From Chloracidobacterium sp. N (GTDB taxonomy: Bacteria; Acidobacteriota; Blastocatellia; Chloracidobacteriales; Chloracidobacteriaceae), in contig NZ_CP072643.1 in the NCBI RefSeq assembly GCF_018304765.1, positions 496,001-560,000 on the forward strand: a stretch of 64,000 nt of DNA, in the 5' to 3' direction. Positions 36,855-47,347 of the stretch are shown here, one piece after another. The first letter of the stretch is position 1. Each line of letters begins with the position of its first letter. The translations under genes and the position numbers were made by a program. The notes below the pieces were generated by a model. The model was not told where the DNA came from, did no database searches, and saw only the letters and a program-made list of their open reading frames with translations.

Positions 36855-38066
36855 ATGACGCGCGACGCTTTCATCTTTGACGCGATTCGTACTCCGCGCG
36901 GCCGTGGTAAGTCCTCCGGCGCGCTCTACGAAATCAAGCCAATTGATCTTGTCACCCAGCTTTTGCGGGAACTTCAGCGGCGCAACGGCTTCGCTACTGA
37001 CGAAGTGGACGACATCATCCTTGGCTGCGTGACGCCCATTGGCGACCAGGGCGCCAACCTTGCCAAGACGGCGGCGCTCTATGCCGGCTATGCCGAAACC
37101 GTTGCCGGACAGCAAATCAACCGGTTCTGCGCTTCGGGTCTGGAGGCGGTCAACCACGCCGCCATGCGGGTGCGCTCCGGCTGGGAAGACCTGGTCATCG
37201 GGGGCGGCGTGGAGTCCATGAGCCGCGTGCCGATGGGTTCCGACGGCGGCCCGATGATGCTCGATCCCAAAGTCAGCGCCACGCTCCGATTCGTCCCGCA
37301 GGGCATTGGGGCGGATTTGATTGCAACACTCGAAAACTTTTCGCGTGAAGACGTGGACGCCTATGCCTTGCGTTCGCACCAGCGTGCAGCCCAGGCGACA
37401 GCCAACGGCTACTTCCAGCGTTCACTCATTCCGGTTACGGACTTCAATGGGATGCTGGTGCTTGACCGGGACGAACACATCCGCCCGGACACGACGCTCG
37501 AAGCCCTGGCGCAACTCAAGCCTTCCTTTGCCGAAATGGGCGGGATTGGCTTCGATGCCGGTGGCGCAGTTGCGGTATCCCGGCGTCGAGCGGATTCGGC
37601 ACGTCCACACGGCCGGCAACTCGTCTGGCATTGTGGATGGTGCGGGCGCTGGTGCTTGTCGGAAGCCGGGAAAAAGGGCGAGGGCGCTGGGTCTGAAGCC
37701 CCGCGCCCGGATTGTCGCCGCGGCCGTGACCGGCAGTGAGCCAACCATTATGCTCACCGCCCGCTGCCGGCCACGCGCAAAGCCCTGGCCAAGGCCGGGA
37801 TGACGACGGCCGACATTGATCTCTTTGAAGTCAATGAAGCCTTTGCCTCGGTCGTCCTGAAATTTGCCCGCGACATGGACATTGACCCCGACAAGATCAA
37901 CGTCAACGGCGGCGCGATTGCCATGGGGCATCCCCTGGGTGCGACCGGTGCGATGCTGCTCGGCACGGCGCTCGACGAACTGGAACGTCGCCAGAAGGCC
38001 ACAGCGCTCATCACCCTGTGTGTCGGCGGCGGCATGGGTATTGCCACCATCATCGAACGGGTCTGA
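36855..38066 (+). pseudogene. acetyl-CoA C-acyltransferase (thiolase), frameshifted in this sequence
   Basis: The first ~235 codons (36855 to about 37557) are clean: [20 protein letters not shown], the active-site Cys in [19 protein letters not shown], and [17 protein letters not shown]. After that the frame shifts at least four times within about 200 bases (near 37560, 37645, 37680 and 37763). The remaining peptides are perfectly recognisable: [54 protein letters not shown] and the second Cys in [12 protein letters not shown] restored protein would be about 400 residues. It would carry out the last thiolytic step of beta-oxidation, with the next gene. Confidence 0.85.
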
Positions 38067-38098
38067 CCAGGCGGAGAATCTGACCAGAAAGGGAGCCT

Positions 38099-40241
38099 AT
38101 GGTGTTTCGGTACGAAAAAGACACGGACAACATTGTTACCATCACAATGGACATGCCGCAGCGGTCGGCCAACGTCATCAACGCCGAGTTCAACGCAGCG
38201 CTGGCGGAAACCTTCGCCCGGCTCAAGGCCGAAACCGAGCTGACGGGTGTCATCATCACCTCGGCGAAAAAGACGTTCCTGGCCGGCGCCGACCTGGAGC
38301 CGATGCTGGAAGTGCGTGGATCCGGCGGCATTGTTTCAGGAAATCCAGCAGGTCAAGCGCATCTTTCGCGGCATGGAAACGTTTGGGAAACCCTTTGTCG
38401 CAGCCATCAATGGCGCAGCGATGGGCGGCGGACTGGAACTGGCGCTGGCGTGCCACTACCGCCATTCTCATTGACCGCCCGGACGCGCAGGTGGGTTTGC
38501 CGGAAGTGACCCTGGGCCTCATTCCCGGCGGCGGCGGCATCACGCGCCTGACACGCCTGCTGGGGCTTGAAACGGCGCTCCCGCTGCTGACCGAAGGCAA
38601 ACGGCTCTCTCCAGCGGAAGCCAGGACGCTGGGCATCGTCAACGAACTGGCGGCAACCCCGAAGAACTCATTGCCAAGGCCAAAGCCTGGATTCAGGCCA
38701 ATCCAGAGCCGCGCCAAACCGTGGGATACGAAGGGCTACCGGCTGCCCGGCGGCGATGCGCGCACGCCGAAGGTGGCGCAGATGCTGGCGGCCGCATCCG
38801 GCCGTGCTGCTCAAGAAAACCCGGGGGAACTTCCCGGCCCCACTGGGCCATCCTGAGCGCCGCCGTGGAAGGGACGCTGGTGGACTTCGATACGGCCGAC
38901 CGCATCGAATCGCGCTACCTGGCGAACGTGGCTACAGGGCAGGTTGCCAAAAACATGATCGCGGCCTTCTGGTTTCAGCCTCAACAAGATCAATGGCGGC
39001 GGCAGTCGTCCGGCCGGTATTCCCCCGGCCACCTTCTCCAAAGTCGGCGTCCTGGGGGCCGGGATGATGGGCAGCGGCATTGCCTATGCCTGCGCCATGG
39101 CCGGACTGGAGGTTGTCCTCAAGGATGTCACGCTGGAACAGGCCGAAAAGGGCAAGTCCTACACGGAAAAGGTGCTCCGCCCACGGGTCGGGAAAGGCCG
39201 GATGACCGAAGCCGATCTTGGCGGCGACGCTGGCGCGTATCCACCCAACGACGAAGGCTGAAGACCTGCGTGGCTGTGAGCTCATCATCGAGGCCGTCTT
39301 GAAGACCGGGCCATCAAGAAGGAAGCCACCCAGGAAGCCGAAGCGCAACTGGCGCCAACGGCCATTTTTGCCTCAAAACACATCCACCCTGCCGATTACC
39401 AGTCTGGCCCAGGTGTCCGAGCGGCCGGGAAAACTTCATCGGGCTGCACTTCTTTTCGCCCGTGGACAAATGCCGCTGGTTGAAATCATCGTCGGCGAAA
39501 AGACCTCGCCGGAAACCCTGGCGCGCAGCTTTGATTTCGTCCGGCAGATCAAAAAGACGCCCATCGTCGTCCAACGACCGGCGTGGGTTTTACACCTCGC
39601 GGGTGTTTGCCACCTACACCTCGGAAGGCATGACGCTGTTGCTTGAAGGCCAGCCGGCCCAGCGTCATCGAGGCCGCCGGGATGCAGGCCGGGATGCCGG
39701 TTGGCCCGCTGGCCGTTTCGGACGAGGTGAGCCTGAAGCTGATGCACTACGTACGCCAGCAGACGGATGCGTGATTCTGGCAGCGGAAGGCAAACCCATC
39801 CCGGAGCAGCCGTCGAATCGCGTCCTTGACGCCATGCTGGCCCAGGGACGCGCCGGCAAGGCGGCCGGCGCCGGTTTCTACGAATATCCGCCCGAAGGCA
39901 AAAAGTTCCTCTGGTCGGGACTACAGGAGCTTTTCCCAGCCCAGACCGCCTTGCCTTTCGAGGACATCCGCGACCGGTTGCTGTTCATTCAGGCGCTTGA
40001 AACCGTTCGCTGCCTCGAAGAAAACGTGGTGCGTTCGGTGGCGGATGCCAACATCGGCAGCCTGTTTGGCTGGGGCTTCCCGGCCTACACCGGTGGGACG
40101 TTGCAGTTCATCAACGGCTACGGCGTTCGGGGCCTTTGTTGAACGCGCCCAGGCCCTGGCCGCCAGGTACGGAGAACGCTTCACCCACCGGCGCGGTTGC
40201 TGGCCATGGTGGAAGCCGGTGAGTCATTCCCTGCACTGTGA
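38099..40241 (+). pseudogene. fadB: fatty-acid oxidation complex alpha subunit (enoyl-CoA hydratase / 3-hydroxyacyl-CoA dehydrogenase), heavily frameshifted in this sequence
   Basis: Pieced together from three frames, 38099-40241 encodes about 714 residues of a FadB/FadJ-like protein. The hydratase half shows [40 protein letters not shown] and VGLPEVTLGLIPGGGGITRL. The dehydrogenase half shows FSKVGVLGAGMMGSGIAYAC, NTSTLPITSLAQ-like residues, FFSPVDKMPLVEIIVGEKTS and GFYTSRVFATYTSEG. C-terminally it has AGAGFYEYPPEGKKFLW and GWGFPAYTGGTLQFINGYG. Ten or more single-base shifts separate these well-conserved peptides. Start ATG at 38099, stop TGA at 40239-40241. It pairs with the upstream thiolase as a beta-oxidation operon. 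Confidence 0.83.
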
Positions 40242-40263
40242 TGCCTGGTCGTAAGGGCGCTTG

Positions 40264-41632
40264 ATGAACCATCCATCTCAACAGCAGCAATCCGTCGCGG
40301 TTTTTGCCATTGGTGTCCCGGAAGGGTTCCTGCGCGAGCTGAGCCAGGCGTTCGGCTCGCGCTTCATATTCGTGGCCGGTGGCCACTGAAGCCGACCTGC
40401 GGGAGCAGGCCGGGCCGGGCCACAGCGCCCATCATCCTGTGTGGCGAACCGCCCCGGTGTGGGTCTCTGGCGAAGCCATCGTGGGGGACATCCCCAAGTG
40501 GCACAAAACCGCCGCAAGGCATCCTGCTCATCGAAACCAACCGCATCGTCAGCACGCTCGGAACGCCGGACGCCCTGCGCGACTTTCGCTACATTGGCCT
40601 GCCGCTGGATGTGTTTTGCTGCACGTCAGACGCTGGAAGCTGCGGCCGAAGTGGCGGCGCTGCGGCAGGAAAACCAGACCCTCATCCACGATCTGGAGCG
40701 GTATCTGGTGACGCTGCGCGGTGGCCTCGGAAGACCGGGTCAAACAGATCGCGCAGGAGCGGGATGAGTACCGTCGGCAGAACATGCGCATACTGGACAG
40801 TATCCGCAATGCCGAGCGAATCCAGCGCGCCATTCTGCCTTCCGAGGCCAAACTGGATGCACTCATCACCCAGTACTTTCTCATCTACAAACCACGGGAC
40901 ATTGTATCGGGTGATTTCTACTGGGACGCACATCGTCAAGGACGAAGAAACACACTGTGTTCTACCTGGCGGTGGCCGACTGCACCGGGCACGGTGTGCC
41001 GGGGGCCTTTCTCTCGATGGTGGGCACGACGCTGCTCAACCAGATCGTCGCCCAGAACCCACGCCACCTGCCGGGCACGATTCTCGAACAGTTGCATGAT
41101 GGCGTGCTGCACTCGCTGCGCCAGACGAGTCGGCGGCTCGAAATTGACGACGGAATGGAAATTTGCCTCTGCCGGCTGGACGACTCCAAAGTCACCTTCG
41201 CTGGAGCGCGCCCGCCCGCTCTATGTTGTATCCCAACAGGAAACCGTCGGTGGGACCTCGAGGAGATCAAAGGTGATCGGCGCACGATTGGTGGCGGACG
41301 CAAGCGGGAAGGCTGGCAGTACACCAACCACGAACTCGAACTGCCACGTGGGGCCATGCTCTACCTGACCACGGACGGCTATGCTGACCAGGGCCAACCC
41401 GCAGTCCGAACGCTATGGAGCGCGGCGCCTGCGTGACAAGCTGCTCGAAGTCGCCCCGATGACCTGCCTCGGTCAGCGTTTTGCGCTCGAAAAGGAAATG
41501 AGCCAGTTCCAGCAAAACGAGCCACAGCGGGATGACATGACCATCCTTGGCGTGCGGTTGCCGATTGTGTCGGCCGCAGCCATGCAACTGCCCTCCGGGG
41601 CCTTCAGCGTCACCGGCAATCTCATCCTCTAG
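40264..41632 (+). pseudogene. cytoplasmic SpoIIE/PP2C-type phosphatase, frameshifted in this sequence
   Basis: Across frames the gene reads as an N-terminal ~100-residue part (MNHPSQQQQSVAVFAIGVPE..., IETNRIVSTLGTPDALRDFR), a coiled coil (RQTLEAAAEVAALRQENQTL, KQIAQERDEYRRQNMRILDS) and a SpoIIE domain. The latter has IYKPRDIVSGDFYWD, YLAVADCTGHGVPGAFLSMV, DDGMEICLCRLDDSKVTFAG, MLYLTTDGYADQ and QRDDMTILGVRLP. It closely resembles the membrane phosphatase at 30255 but lacks the sensor module. The frame breaks several times; the final 80 residues are clean. A partner-switching regulator is the likely role. Confidence 0.8.
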
Positions 41633-41749
41633 CGCCACCTCTGGCGGCATGCGGCACGGTCAGTTCCCGGGGGCAGGGTGAAGCGCCCCTGTGGGCACCC
41701 GTGCCGCATCAGCCGCCATGGACGGTTCACCCGACCAGATAAATAAGCC

Positions 41750-41779
41750 TTTACACTGTCGTAAAGCGCGGCGTAACAT
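41750..41779 (+). promoter_or_regulatory. possible promoter of the exported-protein gene
   Basis: TTTACA (41750-41755) and TAACAT (41774-41779) are separated by 18 bases in an otherwise empty ~245-base gap. The downstream gene starts about 100 bases later. Confidence 0.35.
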
Positions 41780-41877
41780 AGATGTCACGGCAGTAAATTC
41801 TGGCGTTTCCGCTGCATCTGGCTTGGCACCGGTCTTCAGTGTGCGACCAAACTTCCCAAACTGACGAGGAAGCTGCA

Positions 41878-42757
41878 ATGTCGTGGATGAAATGGCTCAC
41901 GGCTGTGCCGTTCCTGTTTCTTTTCTTTACTGTCAATCTGGTCACGGTCGAGCCGGCTTGGGCGCAGGCCGAGGGCGCGTCCGACAGTGAACTGCCAGCC
42001 GCCATCAAGGCGCTGCGGGGTGAAATCGCGGCTCTGCAGGGCGAGCTTGCGAGCTATGTCGCCGGGTTGCAGGGAGGTGACAAGGCGCGTCGCGGCAAGG
42101 GTTTTGAGGCTTACCGCAGGCAGTTCGAGACGCTGGGTGGCCGGATTTCGAGCTGTCGTGAGCGGTTGCAGTATTTTTCACGAGCAGGTGTCGCGGCTCT
42201 ACCGCACCATGCCCACCTCTTCGCCTCTACCTCGCCGCCCGGCAGGCCTATGCCGATTGCCAAGCAGGACTTTGACGCCCTGGCTTCAAACTTCTCCAGC
42301 AGTCCGCGCCCGGAGACCCTCCAGATTGCGGAAGTCCGGGTCACAGATGGACGGCTGACCAGGCATCTTGCGCGGACAGCGCCCGAGCCAGCCCCGGTCA
42401 AACCCGAGCAAAGTATCGGGCGGGACATTCCTTGAAGCCGATGACATCCGCTACATTGGGAAGTTCGATTCGGTCGAAGTCTATCTCGTCACCATCAAGG
42501 ATACCGCGTACTACCTGCTGACAGGCCTTCGGGAACGAACCGTTGAATCCGAACGGACGTGTCACCGAGGTCGTGCGCCAAACCATTCTCTATTCCGAAC
42601 CCTTCCCGTCCAAACAGGCGGCCGGACGCCAGACTGACCCAGCACTTTGAAGCCGTGTTGCAACAGAAATTCACCCTTCTGGCAGACGGACGAAAGTACG
42701 GCCAACCTGGTCCTGGATGAATTGCTCAAGGCGCGCAGCTACGCCCGCGTGGAGTAA
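41878..42757 (+). pseudogene. exported protein of unknown function, frameshifted in this sequence
   Basis: The ATG at 41878 follows GAGGAAG. A clear signal peptide (MSWMKWLTAVPFLFLFFTVN..., cleavage near EPAWAQA) leads to a charged helical region (IKALRGEIAALQGELASYV). After about 42165 the frame shifts repeatedly. Later peptides ADDIRYIGKFDSVEVYLVTI, AYYLLTGL and TANLVLDELLKARSYARVE, which ends at TAA 42755-42757, look like genuine coding sequence in changing frames. About 290 residues would result. I recognise no family. Confidence 0.55.
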
Positions 42758-42764
42758 CCCTCAC

Positions 42765-42813
42765 CACTCGCCACTCGCTACTCGCCACTCGCTACTCGCT
42801 ACTCGCTACTTAC
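42765..42813. repeat. 7-bp tandem repeat (CACTCGC / TACTCGC), seven units
   Basis: Units CACTCGC and TACTCGC alternate, with the last unit degenerate (TACTTAC). The array starts just after the exported-protein stop and, on the minus strand, supplies the last codons and stop of the PATAN gene (VSSE*). Confidence 0.9.
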
Positions 42814-43156
42814 GGTACATGCCACTTCCCCGACGGCAGGTTCAGGGACGAGTACCGTCAGTTCGGGCCAGGACAGCTCCAATGTCTGGTCAGGGGCATA
42901 AAAAGCCGGGTATGACGCGAAAACGCCCGGACTTCCAGCGGAGCAGGGCAAGGAGGCGCCGGCTCGCCAGCCAGCGTGTCCAGCATGGCGTTAGCACCAC
43001 CCGGCCGTTTTCAAAGTATATCCAGCCGCATTGCTCATCCTGTACGAGTTCAAGTGCCGCCAGGCGGCCGGCGCGGCAGAGAATCTGGGTGAGTGTCAGA
43101 AGGTCCAGGTCAGAAAGTGATCCAAAAGTAGCCACGTTGTTCCGTACAGGCTCCAA
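42799..43156 (-). pseudogene. PATAN (DUF4388) domain protein, frameshifted in this sequence
   Basis: Reading from TTG 43156: FGSLSDLDLLTLTQILCRAG, RLAALELVQDEQCGWIYFEN and GRVV. The frame then shifts to NAMLDTLAGEPA, back to ALLRWKSGRFRVIPGF, and once more to YAPDQTLELSWPELTVLVPE with a stop at 42799-42801. The pattern (strand, helix, GxIYFENGRVV, ALLRWKSGRF) is a PATAN domain. It lies directly downstream of a receiver gene, and together they resemble the TPR-receiver-PATAN gene at 11670-13171. PATAN proteins occur with type IV pilus and motility regulators. Confidence 0.6.
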
Positions 43157-43185
43157 ACATCAATGGAGCCAATGGTTTGGGCGTA

Positions 43186-44128
43186 TTATTGCCTGAGATG
43201 GCGACGGACACCCAGCAGCAGGTCTTCCGTCTTGAAGGGGTTTGGGCAGGTACTGCGCCGCCCCAGCCAACCGGCTCTGCACCTTGTCCAGAAGGCTCTC
43301 CCGGCTGGAGAGCATAATCACCGGAATGCTGCGCCGTGATTTTCTGCGCGAATCTGCTTGCAGAGTTGGTAGCCATGCCATCCCCCCCGGCAAAGCCACA
43401 TCGAGAATCACGAGATCGGGGGTGATGTCCTTCAGCTTGGCCAGCGCCTCGTAGCCATCCGCCGCCGTGATGACCCGATAGCCCTGGCTTTCCAAAGCCT
43501 GGGTGATGACCCGCCGTACCGTCAGGCTGTCATCCACGGCCAGGATGACTTTGGCTCCGGGAGGCGGTTCGGGCCGGAGGCTTGGCTCGACTTTTTCCAT
43601 CTCACCGGTTTTCCCAGGGGCCGGACGCACCGGCGCCGGCGCCGGGCGCGGGGCCGTGACCGCCGGCATCGCCTGCACCGTGGCTGCTGCCCGCGGCGGG
43701 GTGGGTGACGGCGGGCGGTCCGGCGAAACCGAAGGCGGCGCCGAAAATGAGGGCAGATCACTGACCGTCGGCGAATCCGGGGAGGGTGTAACCTGGTGCG
43801 CACCGGTCGAACCCGAACGCCCAGGTGGCTCTGGGGAACCTGTCACGAGTGGTCTGGTCACGGCTGGCGGCTGGTCCTGTAACTGCCGGATTTTATCCAG
43901 CCACTCCTGGGCCTGCCGATTGGCCGGGTTGATGTTCAGCACCTTGGTCAGGCACCACGCAGCGTCCTTTGGCGTCAGCGATACCGAAGCCCGCCACATC
44001 CAGGCGACTTCGTTGTTTGGGTCAGCTTCGGTCACTTCGATGAGGAGTCCACGCGCGCGCGCCTTGTCGCCAGACTTGGCCGACTCGATGGCTTGCCGAA
44101 GCAATTCGTGGAGTTCGGTGGACGGCAT
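43186..44128 (-). pseudogene. response regulator with TPR-like N-terminus and Pro-rich linker, frameshifted near its end
   Basis: From the ATG at 44128 the protein has a TPR-like region (LLRQAIESAKSGDKARARGL, VLNINPANRQAQEWLDKIRQ), a long Pro/Ala/Ser-rich linker and a receiver (VILAVDDSLTVRRVITQALE, DLVILDVALPG, SIPVIMLSSRESLLDKV, AAQYLPKP). The frame shifts around 43350-43390 and again near 43240. The restored C-terminus reads FKTEDLLLGVRRHLRQ with TAA at 43186-43188. The first ~250 codons are intact. It is probably a CheY/PatA-like regulator acting with the following PATAN protein. Confidence 0.75.
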
Positions 44129-44289
44129 GGCGTCTCTTGACCGCGCCTTGGCGAAATAGGCGCTGCACACAACCAACCAGACCTGCAACCTCAACTGTGA
44201 CTGATTGGTTACAGCCGCTATGCAACCGATTGTATGGCGATTGGAAGGGTTACGCAACGCTGCCCCCACCCCATCCGGCTGGAACCGAT

Positions 44290-46038
44290 CTAATACCCGG
44301 CAGCCTGTCCGTCCTTGCGGGATTCGGAAGCTCCGTAATAGACGCCCTGTTCGGCGTCCCACCGGATGGCCTGATAGCCGCCATAGTCCCCGACGGAAAC
44401 ACCGACGCGGTGGCCTGACCGGATGAGTTCCCGCACCACTTCATAGGGAAACCCGGTTTCCAGCGTCACCGTCCCGACTCCGGTGGCGCGCTCGCCCGTC
44501 GGCTCCGAGGAACCCTGGTGGTCTATGCGCGGTGCGTCACCCGCTTCCTGAAGATTCATCCCAAAGTCAATGATGTTGATGAGTATCTGGACGTGTCCCA
44601 GCGGCTGGAAGCCACCGCCCATCACCCCAAAACTCATCCACGGACGCCCGTCTTTGGTGACGAAAGCTGGAATGATGGTGTGAAACGGACGCTTGCCGGG
44701 GGCATAGACGTTGGCGTGACCGGCTTCGAGCGAAAACATCTCCCCCCGGTCGTGCAGCATAAATCCCAGGCCGTCGGGCACCATCCCTGACCCCATGCCC
44801 CGGTAGTTGCTCTGAATGAGTGAAACCATCATGCCGTCCCGGTCGGCCGTGGTGAGGTAAATGGTGTCGCCAGCTTTGAGCGCCGGCTCACCGGCTTCGT
44901 ACCGCGCGCCGGCCCGGACGGGATGAATCAGCTTGCGGCGCTCTGCGGCGTATGACTTCGACAGCAGTTCCGCAACCGGAACCTGGGCAAAGGCCGGGTC
45001 TGCATAAAACCTGGCGCGGTCTTCATAAGCCAGCTTTTTGGCCTCGACAAAATAGTGGATGTGCTCGCGGCTGCCGAAGCCGAACTTCGCCAGGTCATAG
45101 CCTTCGAGCAGGTTCAGCATCTGCAGGGCCGCCAGCCCCTGCCCGTTTGGCGGCAACTCCCAGACATCGTAGCCGCGATAGTTGGTCGCAATTGGTTCCA
45201 CCCAGTCGGAGCGATGGGCAGCCAAATCTTCGGCATCCAGCAAGCCCCCCTGCCGGGCCATGAAGTCGGCGATGACCCGCGCGATCTCTCCCCGGTAGAA
45301 GACTTCCCGCCCCCCGGCAGCAATCTTTTCGAGCGTGGCGGCGAGTTGGGGATTGCGAAACACATCGCCCTTGCGTGGGGTGCGGCCGTTCGGGGCATAC
45401 ACGTCACGGACGTTGGGAAACGGCGCCAGCGCCGCGACATTGCGCTCCCAGTAGTAGGCAATGAGTTCGGAGACCGGAAACCCGTCACGCGCATAACCGA
45501 TGGCCGGTGCCAGCAGGTCTTTCATCGGCAGCCGGCCGAAACGCCCGTGCAGTTCAAACCAGCCGTCCACACAGCCCGGCACGGTGACGGGCAGTGGTCC
45601 GTAGGACGGGATGCGCGTCAGGTTCCGCCGCCGGAACTCATCAAGGGTCAGGCGTTTGGGCGACCGCCCGCTGGCGTTGAGTCCGTGCAGGCGCTTTGTT
45701 TTGGGGTCCCAGACCAGCGCAAACAGGTCGCCGCCGATGCCACAGCCGGTTGGTTCAACCACGCCGAGCACGGCATTGGCGGCAATGGCGGCATCCACGG
45801 CCGTGCCGCCCCGTTTGAGAATTTCGACGGCCACCTGCGTCGCCAGCGGCTGACTGGTGCAGGCCATGCCGTGGCGCGCAATGACCTCTGAGCGTGTCGC
45901 AAAGGTGCGCCCTGTGATGCGGTCTCCCGGAGTTGTCCGCGCCGGTGCACCACTTGTTGTCTCAACCAGTACAGGGCTGAGGCACGCCAATCCCAGCATG
46001 CCAACCAGAATGCAAGCCAACCAGGCTTTCCGGTTCAT
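44290..46038 (-). CDS. ggt: gamma-glutamyltransferase (Ntn-hydrolase), first copy
   Basis: 582 residues from the ATG at 46038, with GGAG upstream. Signal peptide (WLACILVGMLGLACLSPVLV). The family blocks are GGTAVDAAIAANAVLGVVEP, GCGIGGDLFALVWDPK, RPWMSFGVMGGGFQPLGHVQ and the autoprocessing/nucleophile region DTIYLTTADRDGMMVSLIQS with the Thr. It cleaves gamma-glutamyl bonds of glutathione and related peptides in the periplasm. Its end spacing isolates it from the TetR gene, which is divergent. A second member lies at 51823. Confidence 0.94.
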   Translation of the reverse strand: MNRKAWLACILVGMLGLACLSPVLVETTSGAPARTTPGDRITGRTFATRSEVIARHGMACTSQPLATQVAVEILKRGGTAVDAAIAANAVLGVVEPTGCGIGGDLFALVWDPKTKRLHGLNASGRSPKRLTLDEFRRRNLTRIPSYGPLPVTVPGCVDGWFELHGRFGRLPMKDLLAPAIGYARDGFPVSELIAYYWERNVAALAPFPNVRDVYAPNGRTPRKGDVFRNPQLAATLEKIAAGGREVFYRGEIARVIADFMARQGGLLDAEDLAAHRSDWVEPIATNYRGYDVWELPPNGQGLAALQMLNLLEGYDLAKFGFGSREHIHYFVEAKKLAYEDRARFYADPAFAQVPVAELLSKSYAAERRKLIHPVRAGARYEAGEPALKAGDTIYLTTADRDGMMVSLIQSNYRGMGSGMVPDGLGFMLHDRGEMFSLEAGHANVYAPGKRPFHTIIPAFVTKDGRPWMSFGVMGGGFQPLGHVQILINIIDFGMNLQEAGDAPRIDHQGSSEPTGERATGVGTVTLETGFPYEVVRELIRSGHRVGVSVGDYGGYQAIRWDAEQGVYYGASESRKDGQAAGY

Positions 46039-46107
46039 GGTCACACTCCATTCCGTCCCTGCCGCCGGAACCCGTCCGGGACACAGGGCGGTTCAGAAAA
46101 AAGTCCC

Positions 46108-46137
46108 TTGACAAAAATGAACGCCGTTCACTAAGCT
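46108..46137 (+). promoter_or_regulatory. tetR promoter with TGAAC-N3-GTTCA operator between -35 and -10
   Basis: TTGACA (46108-46113) is followed by the inverted repeat TGAAC-GCC-GTTCA (46118-46130) and a weak -10 (TAAGCT, 46132-46137). The dyad placement in the spacer is typical of TetR autorepression. The same dyad recurs before the thioesterase gene. Confidence 0.6.
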
Positions 46138-46163
46138 AACAGTATTCGGAAGGAAATCCGGCT

Positions 46164-46781
46164 ATGGGTGTACAAGAGCGCAAAAGTCGGCACAAGGCCA
46201 ATGTCCGGCGGCTGATTCTCGATGCCGCCCGCGACCTTTTCGTGACTGAAGGCTACCAGCACACCTCACTGCGCAAAATTGCCGAAAAAATCGAATACTC
46301 CCCCGCCACCATCTATCTCTACTTCCAGGACAAGTCCGAACTGCTCGACGCCCTGCTGACCGAGACCTTCACCGAACTCGACGCCAAACTGCGGCACATC
46401 TCCCTGCGCGAAACCGACAGCCTCACGGCGTTGCGCCGTGGGCTGCGCACCTACATCGAGTTCGGGCTCAGTCACCCCAACCACTACCTGTTGGCGTTTG
46501 TCCAGAACGAAGCCCTCTTTGAGGGGGAACGCAAGCATTACAAACTCAAACACGGTCCAGCCTGTTTTGACAACCTGCGCCAGGCCGTACGGCGTGCCAT
46601 CAGCGACGGGCATCTCACGGACGAAGACCCCGAAACCACGGCCCAGGCGCTGTGGGCAGCCGCGCATGGTCTCACGTCCCTGCTCATCACCCAGCCTGAC
46701 TTTCCCTTCGTTGCCAGGCGCCGGCTCATCGAGCGCATGCTCACCCTGCTGCTCGACGGCGTGCGCCGCCGGCAGGGGTGA
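46164..46781 (+). CDS. TetR-family transcriptional repressor
   Basis: 205 residues. The N-terminal helix-turn-helix is ILDAARDLFVTEGYQHTSLR and KIAEKIEYSPATIYLYFQDK. The helical ligand domain (TALRRGLRTYIEFGLSHPNH ..., LWAAAHGLTSLLI) matches the TetR_C type common in regulators of lipid or drug exporters. It heads the thioesterase-ABC exporter gene set on the same strand, separated from it by about 50 bases containing a second operator. Autoregulation plus control of the exporter is inferred. Confidence 0.92.
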   Translation: MGVQERKSRHKANVRRLILDAARDLFVTEGYQHTSLRKIAEKIEYSPATIYLYFQDKSELLDALLTETFTELDAKLRHISLRETDSLTALRRGLRTYIEFGLSHPNHYLLAFVQNEALFEGERKHYKLKHGPACFDNLRQAVRRAISDGHLTDEDPETTAQALWAAAHGLTSLLITQPDFPFVARRRLIERMLTLLLDGVRRRQG

Positions 46782-46804
46782 CCGCTCATTTTTTTCCCTG
46801 AAAG

Positions 46805-46817
46805 TGAACATTGTTCA
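46805..46817. promoter_or_regulatory. second TGAAC-N3-GTTCA operator, before the thioesterase gene
   Basis: TGAAC-ATT-GTTCA is the same dyad as in the tetR promoter. It lies 17 bases before the thioesterase start codon and next to its AAGGA ribosome site. Confidence 0.6.
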
Positions 46818-46833
46818 AAAAAAGGACGCCGTT

Positions 46834-47340
46834 ATGAACAGCACCCGCCTGGAACGCTTCCGCCGTCTGATTGGCTGCCCTCTCGCCACCCACAGCCCCT
46901 CCCCTCTGGCGCGCTGGCTGGGCGGAACGCTCACCGCGGCCCGGCCCGGCGAGACCACCTTCACCTTCATCGTCCGGGAAGACATGACCAATCCTGCCGG
47001 TATCCTGCACGGCGGCGCAGCCGCAGCCATCATGGATGAAGTCATCGGCGCCACTGTCCACGGCACGCTCGACGTGGAGGTGTTTTATACGTCCGTCAAC
47101 CTCACCATTGACTTTCTTGGCAGCGTCCCGGCCGGGGCGGTCATCACCGCCACCACGCGCGTCATACGCCACGGCAAAAACATCATCAATGCCGAGTGCT
47201 GGCTTTATGACGCCGGCCAGCGCTGTCTGGCACACGCAACCAGCAACCTGCTTCGCACCAGCGTACCAGTCCAGGACATCGGCCCCGCTTCAGACACCCC
47301 GGACACCACGCCCCCACACACGCCATCCCCAGCACCGTGA
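46834..47340 (+). CDS. PaaI/YbgC-like hotdog-fold thioesterase
   Basis: 168 residues from the ATG at 46834 with AAGGA upstream. The hotdog pattern MTNPAGILHGGAAAAIMDEV (with the HGG catalytic loop), SVNLTIDFLGSVPAGAVITA and AECWLYDAGQRCLAHATSNL is clear. It likely hydrolyses acyl-CoA or acyl-carrier thioesters. As the first gene of the exporter operon it may provide or edit the acyl part of an exported lipid. A Pro/Thr-rich C-terminal tail is unusual. Confidence 0.88.
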   Translation: MNSTRLERFRRLIGCPLATHSPSPLARWLGGTLTAARPGETTFTFIVREDMTNPAGILHGGAAAAIMDEVIGATVHGTLDVEVFYTSVNLTIDFLGSVPAGAVITATTRVIRHGKNIINAECWLYDAGQRCLAHATSNLLRTSVPVQDIGPASDTPDTTPPHTPSPAP

Positions 47341-47347
47341 GGTAGCC

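Noticed and set aside
42765-42813. CRISPR-like array
   Set aside because: The 7-bp units are directly adjacent without spacers and no cas genes are near; it is a simple tandem repeat.
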